DNA from: an uncultured Verrucomicrobiota bacterium
Lineage (GTDB): Bacteria > Verrucomicrobiota > Kiritimatiellia > RFP12 > UBA1067
Direction: 5' to 3'
Length of the DNA stretch: 32,447 nt
NCBI GenBank assembly: GCA_945834475.1
Contig: CAMAHK010000019.1
Location: forward strand, 1-32,447
The notes beneath the pieces were generated by a model, which saw only the letters and a list, made by a program, of their open reading frames with translations, searched no databases and had not been told where the DNA came from. Below, piece after piece: positions 23,315-31,201 of this stretch. Within the stretch, counting starts at the first letter, position 1, and every line of letters starts with the position of its first letter. A program made the position numbers and the translations under genes.

Positions 23315-25557
23315 TTCATTTCCTCTTTCATTTCAAAAACCAATTCTCCGCCTTTCACCAGATCCGCATGACGGATCTTTCCGTTCGTAATCGGCGTGCC
23401 ATTCCACGTCACCGACTTCACGTACTTGTTCTTCTCCGAAATCCCCTTCGCCACAATCGTCAGAGAGTTGGAGTTTCGAGTTGGAGTTGGAGAATGGAAT
23501 TTTTTCGCCCTTTCTCCCACTCCAACTTCAGACTCCAACTCTTCTCGGGAGACGCACAGCGTCACCCGAGAAGCCTGCGGCGCGCCGAGCACGTATTCGC
23601 CCGACGACGGATCGACGGGATAGAAGCCCAAGACCGAAAAGAGATACCAGGCCGACATCTGTCCGCCGTCCTCGTTACCGCAGACACCGTCCGGCTTCAG
23701 CGAATAGAATCTCTCGCCCGTCAGCTCGCGCACGAGTTCCTGCGTGCGTTCGGGCTTCCCCGCGAGAGCGAAGAGATACGCGACGTGGTGACTCGGCTCA
23801 TTGCCGTGCGCATACTGTCCGTAGAGCCCCGAGACATCGTCAAGCGCGGGGAGTCCGGGCACTTCGCTCGGCAACGTGAAGAGCCGTTCGAGTTTCGCAA
23901 GAAACTTCTCGCGTCCGCCCAGAAGCGCAATCAGTCCCGGCACGTCGTGCTGCACGTGCCAGAGATACTGCCAGGCGTTCGCCTCGGTGAAATCGCCGCC
24001 CAGCGCGTAGGCGTTGCAGATGCGGAGCGGCTCGAAGTCGCCGCGCCACGCGCCACGCGAATCGCGACCGCGGAAGAACCCCGTCGTCGCATCAAAGAGA
24101 TTCGTATAACTTTTAGCTAACGCCTCAAACCGCGCGACCTCCGCATCGGGGGTGCGGGGGCCTGTCCCCGTCGGTTCCCCCGCCCCCGCCACCACCCGCG
24201 CGAGCCGCGCCGCCCCGGCCGCGTGCACAGCGCCTTCAAGCGTCTTGGAGACGCTTTCTGTCGTGACGATGTCGTAAGGCTCGTAACCAAGCTTCGCGAC
24301 AAGATCGGCGCGATGCGTCCGACGCGATCCCAAAATCGACTTCTTGATCGCCGCGAGGGCGCGCCGTCGATCGAAGCCCGTAAAGCCCTTCACCGCCGCA
24401 TCGGCGATCACTGTAACGGCCGGATTCCCAATCATACAGTTGGTCTCGCGTCCCTGTAAGCTCCAGACGGGTAGATACCCCTGCGCATCGCATTGATCCA
24501 GCATCGAGTTCACGAATCCGTCGACCTTCTCAGGGAAAGCCAGCGTCAAAAACGGATGCGCCGCGCGGTAAGTATCCCAAAGCGAGAGCTCGCCATACGC
24601 AACGCCTGCAGTCGCGGTACGAATCTTGTCGTCGGCCCCGCGAAACCGCCCTGCCGTGTCCGAAATCGTGTGGGGTCCGCAGAGCAGATGATAGAGCGCC
24701 GTGTAGAAGAGCTTCTTCGTGCGCAAATCGGCCTCAATCGCGAAGCGGCCGAGCGCATCGCGCCATTTCGCCTCCGCGTCGCGTCTCACGCGCGTGAGAT
24801 CAAAGTCACCGATCTCGTCCGCAGCGGCCTGCGCACCCGCGTCATCGCTTGTGGCGAGTCCCGAGACGACGGTCAGCGTGTTCGCATCGCTCACGCCGAA
24901 GTCGAAGACATAGCGCGGCGCTTTCTCGCAGACATTCAGCTTGGGGAGCTCCGTGATCGAGAGCGCCTCGTCGCTGAAACGCAACCGGCCGAAGACGTGG
25001 CGCTTCGCCCAGCATTCGACGACCTCCTCGACGGCGAGACCCGTCTTCATTGGCATCGCCGTGCAGAAGATGACGCGATTTGTTTCGCCGCGCGTACCGA
25101 AGACGACGAGCGCGTCCTGCAAATCGACGAGCAGCTTGCGCGACGCGCCCTTCGGGTAGGTGAAGCGAAAGATACCCGCCCGCGTCGTCGCGCTCATCTC
25201 CGCGCGGATGCCGCTCGCAAGCGTCGTCGAGTAATACCCCGGCGAAGCCGTTTCGCTCGCCTTGTCTAACGGCGCGGGAACGACCGGCTGGTCGCCGACA
25301 AACGGCAGGATCCGCAAATCGCCGAGATCGCCGCAGCCCGTGCCGCTGAGGTGCGTTGAAGAGAAGCCCAGGAGCGTCGTATCGCCGTACTGATACCCTG
25401 AGCAATGCGCCCAGTCCAGCGTGCCCGTATCAGGCCCCGCCTGAACGCCCCCGAAAGGTACCGTCGCCGCTGGGGTTGTATGACCTGTCCCCGCCGTGCC
25501 GACAAACGGATCAACAAACGCCAGATTAGCAAGAAGAAATAAACCACTCCAAATCAT
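23311..25557 (-). CDS. GH92-family alpha-mannosidase (metal-dependent)
   Basis: The 748-residue enzyme belongs to GH92, calcium-dependent exo-alpha-mannosidases. The N-terminal domain starts after a short hydrophobic leader with FVDPFVGTAGTGHTTPAATVPFG. The barrel contains LSLWDTYRAAHPFL, and the hallmark catalytic segment GNEDGGQMSAWYLFSVLGFYP is seen near residue 625. Two insertions have no family counterpart: residues about 458-472, from a G-rich repeat, and about 672-697, from a long palindrome. Both keep the frame and lie in surface loops, so the enzyme may still work. It overlaps RAYT (ATGA) upstream and GH5 downstream. Confidence 0.94.
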   Translation of the reverse strand: MIWSGLFLLANLAFVDPFVGTAGTGHTTPAATVPFGGVQAGPDTGTLDWAHCSGYQYGDTTLLGFSSTHLSGTGCGDLGDLRILPFVGDQPVVPAPLDKASETASPGYYSTTLASGIRAEMSATTRAGIFRFTYPKGASRKLLVDLQDALVVFGTRGETNRVIFCTAMPMKTGLAVEEVVECWAKRHVFGRLRFSDEALSITELPKLNVCEKAPRYVFDFGVSDANTLTVVSGLATSDDAGAQAAADEIGDFDLTRVRRDAEAKWRDALGRFAIEADLRTKKLFYTALYHLLCGPHTISDTAGRFRGADDKIRTATAGVAYGELSLWDTYRAAHPFLTLAFPEKVDGFVNSMLDQCDAQGYLPVWSLQGRETNCMIGNPAVTVIADAAVKGFTGFDRRRALAAIKKSILGSRRTHRADLVAKLGYEPYDIVTTESVSKTLEGAVHAAGAARLARVVAGAGEPTGTGPRTPDAEVARFEALAKSYTNLFDATTGFFRGRDSRGAWRGDFEPLRICNAYALGGDFTEANAWQYLWHVQHDVPGLIALLGGREKFLAKLERLFTLPSEVPGLPALDDVSGLYGQYAHGNEPSHHVAYLFALAGKPERTQELVRELTGERFYSLKPDGVCGNEDGGQMSAWYLFSVLGFYPVDPSSGEYVLGAPQASRVTLCVSREELESEVGVGERAKKFHSPTPTRNSNSLTIVAKGISEKNKYVKSVTWNGTPITNGKIRHADLVKGGELVFEMKEEMK
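23465..23541. repeat. 77-bp palindromic insertion within GH92
   Basis: A 28-bp left arm (23465-23492) built from GTTGGAGTT units is matched at about 24 of 28 positions by the reverse complement of the right arm (23514-23541), around a 21-bp loop. It encodes a charged loop (about 26 residues) between the last beta strands of GH92. Confidence 0.75.
24144..24185 (+). repeat. G5/C5 palindromic repeat in frame within GH92
   Basis: GGGGGTGCGGGGG, a 4-nt spacer and TCCCCGTCGGTTCCCCC match the tandem copies at 26681-26771 almost base for base. It encodes GEPTGTGPRTP within a helical linker where other GH92 proteins have no such residues. Confidence 0.75.
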
Positions 25558-26726
25558 TTCGTCAACCCCTCCTCGGCCGCGCGACAGAGCGCCGCCGCCA
25601 AATCATTCATCGCCAAGCAGTTCAATCGGAACTGATGCGCAACCGCTGGATTCTTCCGCATCTCCAGCGCCGACAACGCCGGCGTATTCGAAAACCCGCT
25701 CAAGATCAAAAGACGCCCGGCGGCGATTTCGCGTGAATCTTCTGCCGACGGATCATAGCGCGGCGGCAACGAAGCAGGCAGAAGTTTGATGAATCGCGCC
25801 CGCGGTTCTTCTTTCAGCTGCCGAAAGGCTTCTTTCTCGCCTGGCGAAAGAAAACCCGAAACCGCGATGTACCCACGCCGCGCCTTTTCGACGATTTCTG
25901 CAATCGCCGCGCGATGCTCTTCAACCGATTTCTTAAGCGTCAAGCGAACATGAAAGAGAAACGGCGACGCGAAAAGCGGCGCGTAACCGATCGACGACCA
26001 GCTCTGCCGCGCATCAAGATACGGGTGGCGAAGGTTCGTATGGCGAACGAAGAGATCGGGGTTCCGCTGTTTCCAGATCGCGCGAGCCGGGTTTAGTCGA
26101 ATGTAGCACCGAATGGTCTTCAGTTGGCGCGAATCGAACGAAAGCTCTAGATACGGCGACCGCTCGAAGCGAAGTGGGGAAGCGACGGGGGCCTGCCCCC
26201 GCACCCCCGGGTCGGGCGCAAGCCCACGCGCGAAATCGGCCGCCGCGCAGGCCTCGGCCAAATACCGCGCCATCGTCTCGGGCGAAACCTCGCCAGACCC
26301 AAAGCCACCCCCCTCCGCCAGGGGGTGCGGGGGATTCACCCCGTCGGTTCCCCCCAGTTTCCCCGCCGCGCGCTCCAGCGCATCGATCAGCCGATGCGTT
26401 AACCACAGCGGACTAATAATCGCATCGCGCGAGCAATCGACCAGAAGCAAGAAATGGAAATGGTCGGGCATAATCACGTAGTCGCTCACCCCGACCGCCG
26501 GCCGAACGAGATGGAGCGCCCGAAGCCCCGCCCGCACCAGCTCGCCGCAACCCGACAGCACCGGCCGCGACTTCTCGTCGACGAGCCGCGACAAAACCGC
26601 CCGCCGCCCCTCGACAGCGACAGTTACGAAGAAAAACTTCGTACCAATTCTATTAAACGCCAGCTTCAGAAAATCTCTCCACCGCCAGGGGGTGCGGGGG
26701 GCTTCCCCCGTCGGTTCCCCCAACAC
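25554..26726 (-). CDS. RAYT (REP-associated tyrosine transposase) with long C-terminal extension
   Basis: The 390-residue protein is a Y1-type transposase of the REP-associated class. The HUH motif is H89-F90-H91 in VIMPDHFHFLLLV, and CYIRLNPARA at 207-216 carries the tyrosine block (Y208) of these single-strand DNA nickases. The core ends near residue 230. About 150 further residues contain two Rossmann-like strands (YIAVSGFLSPGEK, GRLLILSGF) that resemble a DprA/SLOG-type fold, which is tentative. The GTG start at 26726 and the first 14 residues lie in a repeat copy, and two more copies encode residues 124-137 and 172-184. It overlaps GH92 by 4 nt and no strong ribosome-binding site is seen. 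Confidence 0.82.
   Translation of the reverse strand: MLGEPTGEAPRTPWRWRDFLKLAFNRIGTKFFFVTVAVEGRRAVLSRLVDEKSRPVLSGCGELVRAGLRALHLVRPAVGVSDYVIMPDHFHFLLLVDCSRDAIISPLWLTHRLIDALERAAGKLGGTDGVNPPHPLAEGGGFGSGEVSPETMARYLAEACAAADFARGLAPDPGVRGQAPVASPLRFERSPYLELSFDSRQLKTIRCYIRLNPARAIWKQRNPDLFVRHTNLRHPYLDARQSWSSIGYAPLFASPFLFHVRLTLKKSVEEHRAAIAEIVEKARRGYIAVSGFLSPGEKEAFRQLKEEPRARFIKLLPASLPPRYDPSAEDSREIAAGRLLILSGFSNTPALSALEMRKNPAVAHQFRLNCLAMNDLAAALCRAAEEGLTK
26174..26213 (-). repeat. G5/C5 palindromic repeat within RAYT, inverted copy
   Basis: On the minus strand GGGGGTGCGGGGG, CAGG and CCCCCGTCGCTTCCCC match the consensus. It encodes residues 172-184 of RAYT (PGVRGQAPVAS). Confidence 0.75.
26315..26357 (+). 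repeat. G5/C5 palindromic repeat within RAYT, direct copy
   Basis: CCGCCAGGGGGTGCGGGGG, ATTCA and CCCCGTCGGTTCCCCCC match the tandem units upstream. It encodes residues 124-137 of RAYT (LGGTDGVNPPHPLA). Confidence 0.78.
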
Positions 26727-26771
26727 CGCCAGGGGGTGCGGGGGTCTTCCCCCGTCGGTTCCCCCAACACC
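26681..26771 (+). repeat. Tandem pair of G5/C5 palindromic repeats at the RAYT start
   Basis: Two units (26681-26724 and 26725-26771) each read ACCGCCAGGGGGTGCGGGGG, a short spacer, then CCCCCGTCGGTTCCCCCAAC. The two G5 and two C5 blocks can form nested stems. The first unit encodes the RAYT N-terminus and the second fills the gap after the passenger gene stop. Confidence 0.85.
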
Positions 26772-26777
26772 AAGTTC

Positions 26778-28925
26778 TTACATAACAACAATCGAAAACC
26801 CCTTCGCCTTCGGCGTCGCGTAGAGCTCGGTCTTATCGGCGCTCAAGGTCAGCTTCCCGACGTTTGCCCCGCGCTTAAACGTCAGGCCCTCCAACGTCGC
26901 GCCCTCGGCCGCCTTCAAAACACACGCCTCGCCCTTCCACAAACCGTCGGCTTCGACAATCGCCGTACCCGACGCGGCTGCGACCGTCAACGGCACCGCC
27001 AACGTTTTGCCCTCAACTTTTGCCAATAGCTTCGCGCCATCAGCGAAAGCTACTGAAGTCTTGATGATGCCCGAACCGCCCAGCTTCGCACCCGCCGCAA
27101 CGTTGACCGGCAAATCACTAACCGTACCATCCAAGATCAGCGTACCTTCCTTAACATAAATTGCATCGCGACGGGCTACCTGCGCCGTAGGTATCGATAT
27201 CGCGCCAGCCAGTCGCTGCGTACCAGAGCCCACCTTGGTGAGGCTAGAGAAGTCCTGAACCGTTCCCGTGAAATCGCCATTCGAATTATTGTCGCCAAAC
27301 GTAAGGTCAATGTGGTAAGTCTTGCGCTTGATAATACCATCGCCATAAAGTCCATTAATTGTCGGAGTAACCTTCACACCGCCACTGCTCGACCCGTTAA
27401 AGCCCAAGGCACCGCGCACGTATACATCACCTTGGCGTGCGCCCATCGGCAGAACTTTGTTATTCACACCAACGACAACAGCACCGTTAACATAGGTATC
27501 GCCCGTGTAATCGCAATCTGAGTTGATTGTCAAACCATTGCCATCGGCAACATCACAGGAAAACCACCCGAAAGTGACACCCATGGAACCAGAGATCGGC
27601 GCATTCCAGGTACTGGTCTTGCCCGATGCATACGAAATGCACCCTTCAATCTCTCCGAACGAGATCGGAAGATTCATCTTAATGTTCGCATTCCGAGTAT
27701 ACCCGAGAACGACCTGACCACTCAATACCTTCAACTTAGCCTCGTCATCACCTTTCGCGAGCGTCGCCGCAACCTTACTATCGCCGCCCTGAAGCAAAAG
27801 CGCGTTTACCGTCTTTTCACCATCAATCGTTACCGTCTCGCCATGCGGAACGAGTAGGTTCTCATGCCCACTCACGACAGCGTCAATGCTCTTGACATAT
27901 TCCGTCTCCAGATCAAGCGGACGTACACCTTTCTCGGTATCGTATGTCGCAAGAGAAGTCTTATATGAGTAGCCGAGAATTGAGGCGTTCCCGCTCGAAC
28001 CGTCGTAGTTTGCCGCTGCAACCGCATTGGGAATCAAACCTCCGACAAGCTCAGGTGTCGTCTTGAACAAGATGTTTGCCCCCGCTACACCTGGCGACTG
28101 CTGGCCCAAATTATGGCCGCGGAAACCGACAAACGGATGATTCTCAAGGACAAGTTTGTCTGCCTTAAGAACCGAACTCTTAGTTGGCGCGAGAACGGTC
28201 ACAAGTTTCAATGCCCCAGACTCACCGCTGATGGTCAAATCGCCCCCGACCGTATCTACGACATCCGCATTACTTCCCTTCAATTCAAGTTCATTGCCGA
28301 CAAATTTGAGATTCTTGGTGCGCATAGTACCACTGCAATCCGTATGGCTGCTGTCAAACTGCAATTTCGCTCCGGCAAAGGTCACATCACCATCGATTGT
28401 AGCTTTATCGTAGCGAAGAGTCATGACAGGTTGCGCGAATACATCAAGGTCACCATTCTGAATCGCGTTGCAAAAAGCATAACCCGCAGTCCCCTTCAAT
28501 GTAAACTTGCGCGCCACTCCTCCGAGATCGACATTAACCTTGCGATTAGCATCGCTGGACCCGAACGTCACAGAACCTTTTGTAATCGAGGCATTTCCAT
28601 TTAGATCTCCAGTAATATACCACGTGGCATCACGCGTGCCATCCGAAACGAAAGTCAAATACGCATCGCAAGAATGGGTAAAGCTCATGCTTCCGGAGTA
28701 GTCTTGTGTAAACTTGATATACTGCGTCGTTTTTGCCGTACCAAGGCCAATGCCAAAGAGTCCATTGACAACGCCATTATCCCAATTTTCCGGTGCAAAG
28801 AAATCATAGGCATTGGCAATCTTGTCTGCCCATTCAGTTTTCTGCCAACCGATTCCCGTTAGGGGTTCCTCGGCTTGCGCCAGTATCGGAAGAAAGATCG
28901 CCGAGAATTTGAATAATGATTTCAT
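26778..28925 (-). CDS. Secreted beta-helix passenger protein (autotransporter-like repeats)
   Basis: The 715-residue protein has a signal peptide (MKSLFKFSAIFLPILAQA) and then Gly/Asn/Thr-rich beta-strand repeats. Modules like NGDFTGTVQDFSSLTKVGSGTQRLAG are passenger-associated transport repeats (PATR), seen in autotransporter-type beta-helices. No membrane barrel follows. The protein ends with ELYATPKAKGFSIVVM, closely matched by the C-terminus of the next gene upstream (ELWATPKIGGLTLTVQ), so this tail may be a sorting or capping module. The AAAGGAG ribosome-binding site is good. The gene is visibly richer in A+T than its neighbours, which may point to recent acquisition. A surface role in glycan binding is inferred only from context. 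Confidence 0.8.
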   Translation of the reverse strand: MKSLFKFSAIFLPILAQAEEPLTGIGWQKTEWADKIANAYDFFAPENWDNGVVNGLFGIGLGTAKTTQYIKFTQDYSGSMSFTHSCDAYLTFVSDGTRDATWYITGDLNGNASITKGSVTFGSSDANRKVNVDLGGVARKFTLKGTAGYAFCNAIQNGDLDVFAQPVMTLRYDKATIDGDVTFAGAKLQFDSSHTDCSGTMRTKNLKFVGNELELKGSNADVVDTVGGDLTISGESGALKLVTVLAPTKSSVLKADKLVLENHPFVGFRGHNLGQQSPGVAGANILFKTTPELVGGLIPNAVAAANYDGSSGNASILGYSYKTSLATYDTEKGVRPLDLETEYVKSIDAVVSGHENLLVPHGETVTIDGEKTVNALLLQGGDSKVAATLAKGDDEAKLKVLSGQVVLGYTRNANIKMNLPISFGEIEGCISYASGKTSTWNAPISGSMGVTFGWFSCDVADGNGLTINSDCDYTGDTYVNGAVVVGVNNKVLPMGARQGDVYVRGALGFNGSSSGGVKVTPTINGLYGDGIIKRKTYHIDLTFGDNNSNGDFTGTVQDFSSLTKVGSGTQRLAGAISIPTAQVARRDAIYVKEGTLILDGTVSDLPVNVAAGAKLGGSGIIKTSVAFADGAKLLAKVEGKTLAVPLTVAAASGTAIVEADGLWKGEACVLKAAEGATLEGLTFKRGANVGKLTLSADKTELYATPKAKGFSIVVM

Positions 28926-28954
28926 TGTTTCTCCTTTCTTTGTTTATGAAAGAT

Positions 28955-31201
28955 TTACTGCACCGTCAGGGTCAAGCCGCCGATCTTCGGCGTGGCCCAA
29001 AGTTCCTTGCCGTCGTTACGCAATTCGATTTCGGCTACGTTTTCGCCCTTTTCGAATACGACTCCGGCCAGCGAGTTGTTTGCGATAACCATCTGGCGTG
29101 GTTCAGTCGAAGTCAAACGGCTTGCAGCATCGACAACGAAAGTTGCACCCTGCTTCAGCGTGACCTTATTCGCCGTTAGCGTACCCGTCAGCACAACCTT
29201 GCCGGCTTGAACGGTGAAGTCACCACCCACATCGACGACGCCGCTGAAACGCTGTGTGCCCGTACCCTTCTTCACAAACGAGTAATTACCCTTCGTGTGC
29301 AGAATCGTACCGGCGAAATTACCATCGGCATCATTATCGCCAACAGTCAACGTCTTTGTTCCCGTATACGGCTTGTCGATAGTACCTCGGCCTGAGAGAC
29401 CGTTAAGAGTTCCTTGCTCCAAGAAGAGCTTTCCGTTTACAATGGTGTTTCCCTTCCTGTCACCCGAAGGTACGAACGTCGACTCGGCAATCGTCACATT
29501 TCCGCCGTTCACATACAAGTCGCCCGTAAACGAGCCCTTCGCCTTGATTGTGAAGAGTCCTTTGCCCGCCGACGCATCAAGCAGATTGTCGGCTAAAACG
29601 ACATCGCTTCCCTTAATCGTTCCCGACAGCGTCATCTTCTTCGCGGCATACTGCGTCACATACCCTGTCGCCGCCCCGAAATCGAAGTTACCCGTGACAC
29701 CAACGGCATTATCCGCCGTCGAGGTCAAATCGAGTACACCCGAGGCAATGCGCATCGTGCCGTTAGTGACGTACACCTGCGACGCGGCCGTAGAGAGCAT
29801 CGAGAACGAATTGACCTCCGAATCTCCGGCAAAGTCCACAACACCCGCCGCCGTCACGCGCACGTTCGCACCCGTTGTCGGCTGAACCCCAGTCTGCGAA
29901 TACGACGTGGTCTCGTATTCCGTCTCCGGCTCGAGGAAACGGAAACCTTTTTCGGCGTCGTAAGCAACAAGCGTCGTCCATGCGACATCAGAGGCGAGCG
30001 TCGAAGCCGCGCCGCGCGCCCATGGCACGATCGGAAGCGAGATCTGACCTTCCGCACCCGTACCAACCGTCTCGACGCCGTTCGATGCGGTGATGTTCAC
30101 ACTCCCCGCCGTGCCAGGAAGTGCCGTGCCGAGTACATTGATCGGCGCATGGAGATCAAGAACTGCATGATCTTCCCGCGTGAGCTCATCGATGTCGAGA
30201 TGCGCATTGGCCTTGCCCGTACCGCCCGTCGCAACGATGCGATCAAGGCCGCTCTTGCCAGTACCTGCCGCGAGCGTGAAGGATGCCGCCGTCTGACGAA
30301 TCGCCGCCCCAGCTTGCGCAGCGAGCGTATGGGTCGCGCTTGCGAGACGCACCTCGCCGAGATCAGTCACCGTCGCCGTGCCCGGCGGAGGCGTTTCGCC
30401 ACCCGTGCCGCCCGAATCGCCACCGCCGCCTGTCGCGCCGTCCTTGCGCTGCGAGAAGAACCAGGTCAAAATGGCGTTATCCTTATAGGTTTCGGTCCAG
30501 ACATTGTGGGGATAATCGATGAATTCGCGATAGTGAACATCGGACCCAACCGCCCAGAGCGCACTGCACATATTGCGCGAACGACAAACAGGAACGGACG
30601 TATCCTTGCTGCCGTGACACGTGTAGATCGGCAGATCCTTCAGCTTCGGTGCCTGCGCGAGATCGGCACCGCCGCAAATCGGAATCGCCGCGGCAAAGAC
30701 CTCGGGACGGCGCGAGATGACATCCCAGCATCCGTACCCACCCATCGAGATGCCTGTCGCATACACGCGAGTCGTGTCGACAGACGGATCCTTGAGAAGC
30801 TCATCCATTAACTCCAGGCAAAGCCCCATCGTTTCCGAAGGCTCGGCCGGCATCGTGTGAGATGTCGAATCCCACTTAACATCCACCCAAAGCTTCCCCG
30901 TCGGAACCTGTCCCGCGACAAGTTTGAAACCGGACTCATTCTTATCGAGCCAAGCGACGATGTCCGGAACACCATGATGCAGCTGCGACACGTTGTTGTC
31001 GCCGCGCTCGCCCGCGCCGTGAAAGAAGAAGACAAGCGGCACCTTCTCACCGTCCACAGCAGACGTCTTCTCGGCCCATCGATAGCGGAACGTCCCGCCG
31101 TTCGCGCCGACAAACTCGCGCGCCTCCGTACGATCCTCAATGCCGGCGCCCAGCGCCACCATCGTCGCCGCCGCCATGGTCACTACCATCACACTCTTCA
31201 T
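28955..31201 (-). CDS. Secreted alpha/beta-hydrolase esterase fused to a beta-helix passenger
   Basis: The 748-residue protein has a signal peptide and an esterase domain (about 25-252) of the PHB-depolymerase/CE1-like type. The oxyanion loop is HGAGERGD, the nucleophile is S152 in GISMGGYG, and the other triad members are D200 in CHGSKDTSVPV and H232 in YPHNVWTETY. A Gly/Ser/Pro-rich linker (255-275) leads to a beta-helix region of about 470 residues, with TGDLYVNGGNV, GNFAGTI and KKGTGTQRFSG repeats shared with the next gene. Deacetylation or feruloyl removal is plausible. The start overlaps the regulator stop (ATGA), and the next gene begins 29 nt downstream. Confidence 0.82.
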   Translation of the reverse strand: MKSVMVVTMAAATMVALGAGIEDRTEAREFVGANGGTFRYRWAEKTSAVDGEKVPLVFFFHGAGERGDNNVSQLHHGVPDIVAWLDKNESGFKLVAGQVPTGKLWVDVKWDSTSHTMPAEPSETMGLCLELMDELLKDPSVDTTRVYATGISMGGYGCWDVISRRPEVFAAAIPICGGADLAQAPKLKDLPIYTCHGSKDTSVPVCRSRNMCSALWAVGSDVHYREFIDYPHNVWTETYKDNAILTWFFSQRKDGATGGGGDSGGTGGETPPPGTATVTDLGEVRLASATHTLAAQAGAAIRQTAASFTLAAGTGKSGLDRIVATGGTGKANAHLDIDELTREDHAVLDLHAPINVLGTALPGTAGSVNITASNGVETVGTGAEGQISLPIVPWARGAASTLASDVAWTTLVAYDAEKGFRFLEPETEYETTSYSQTGVQPTTGANVRVTAAGVVDFAGDSEVNSFSMLSTAASQVYVTNGTMRIASGVLDLTSTADNAVGVTGNFDFGAATGYVTQYAAKKMTLSGTIKGSDVVLADNLLDASAGKGLFTIKAKGSFTGDLYVNGGNVTIAESTFVPSGDRKGNTIVNGKLFLEQGTLNGLSGRGTIDKPYTGTKTLTVGDNDADGNFAGTILHTKGNYSFVKKGTGTQRFSGVVDVGGDFTVQAGKVVLTGTLTANKVTLKQGATFVVDAASRLTSTEPRQMVIANNSLAGVVFEKGENVAEIELRNDGKELWATPKIGGLTLTVQ

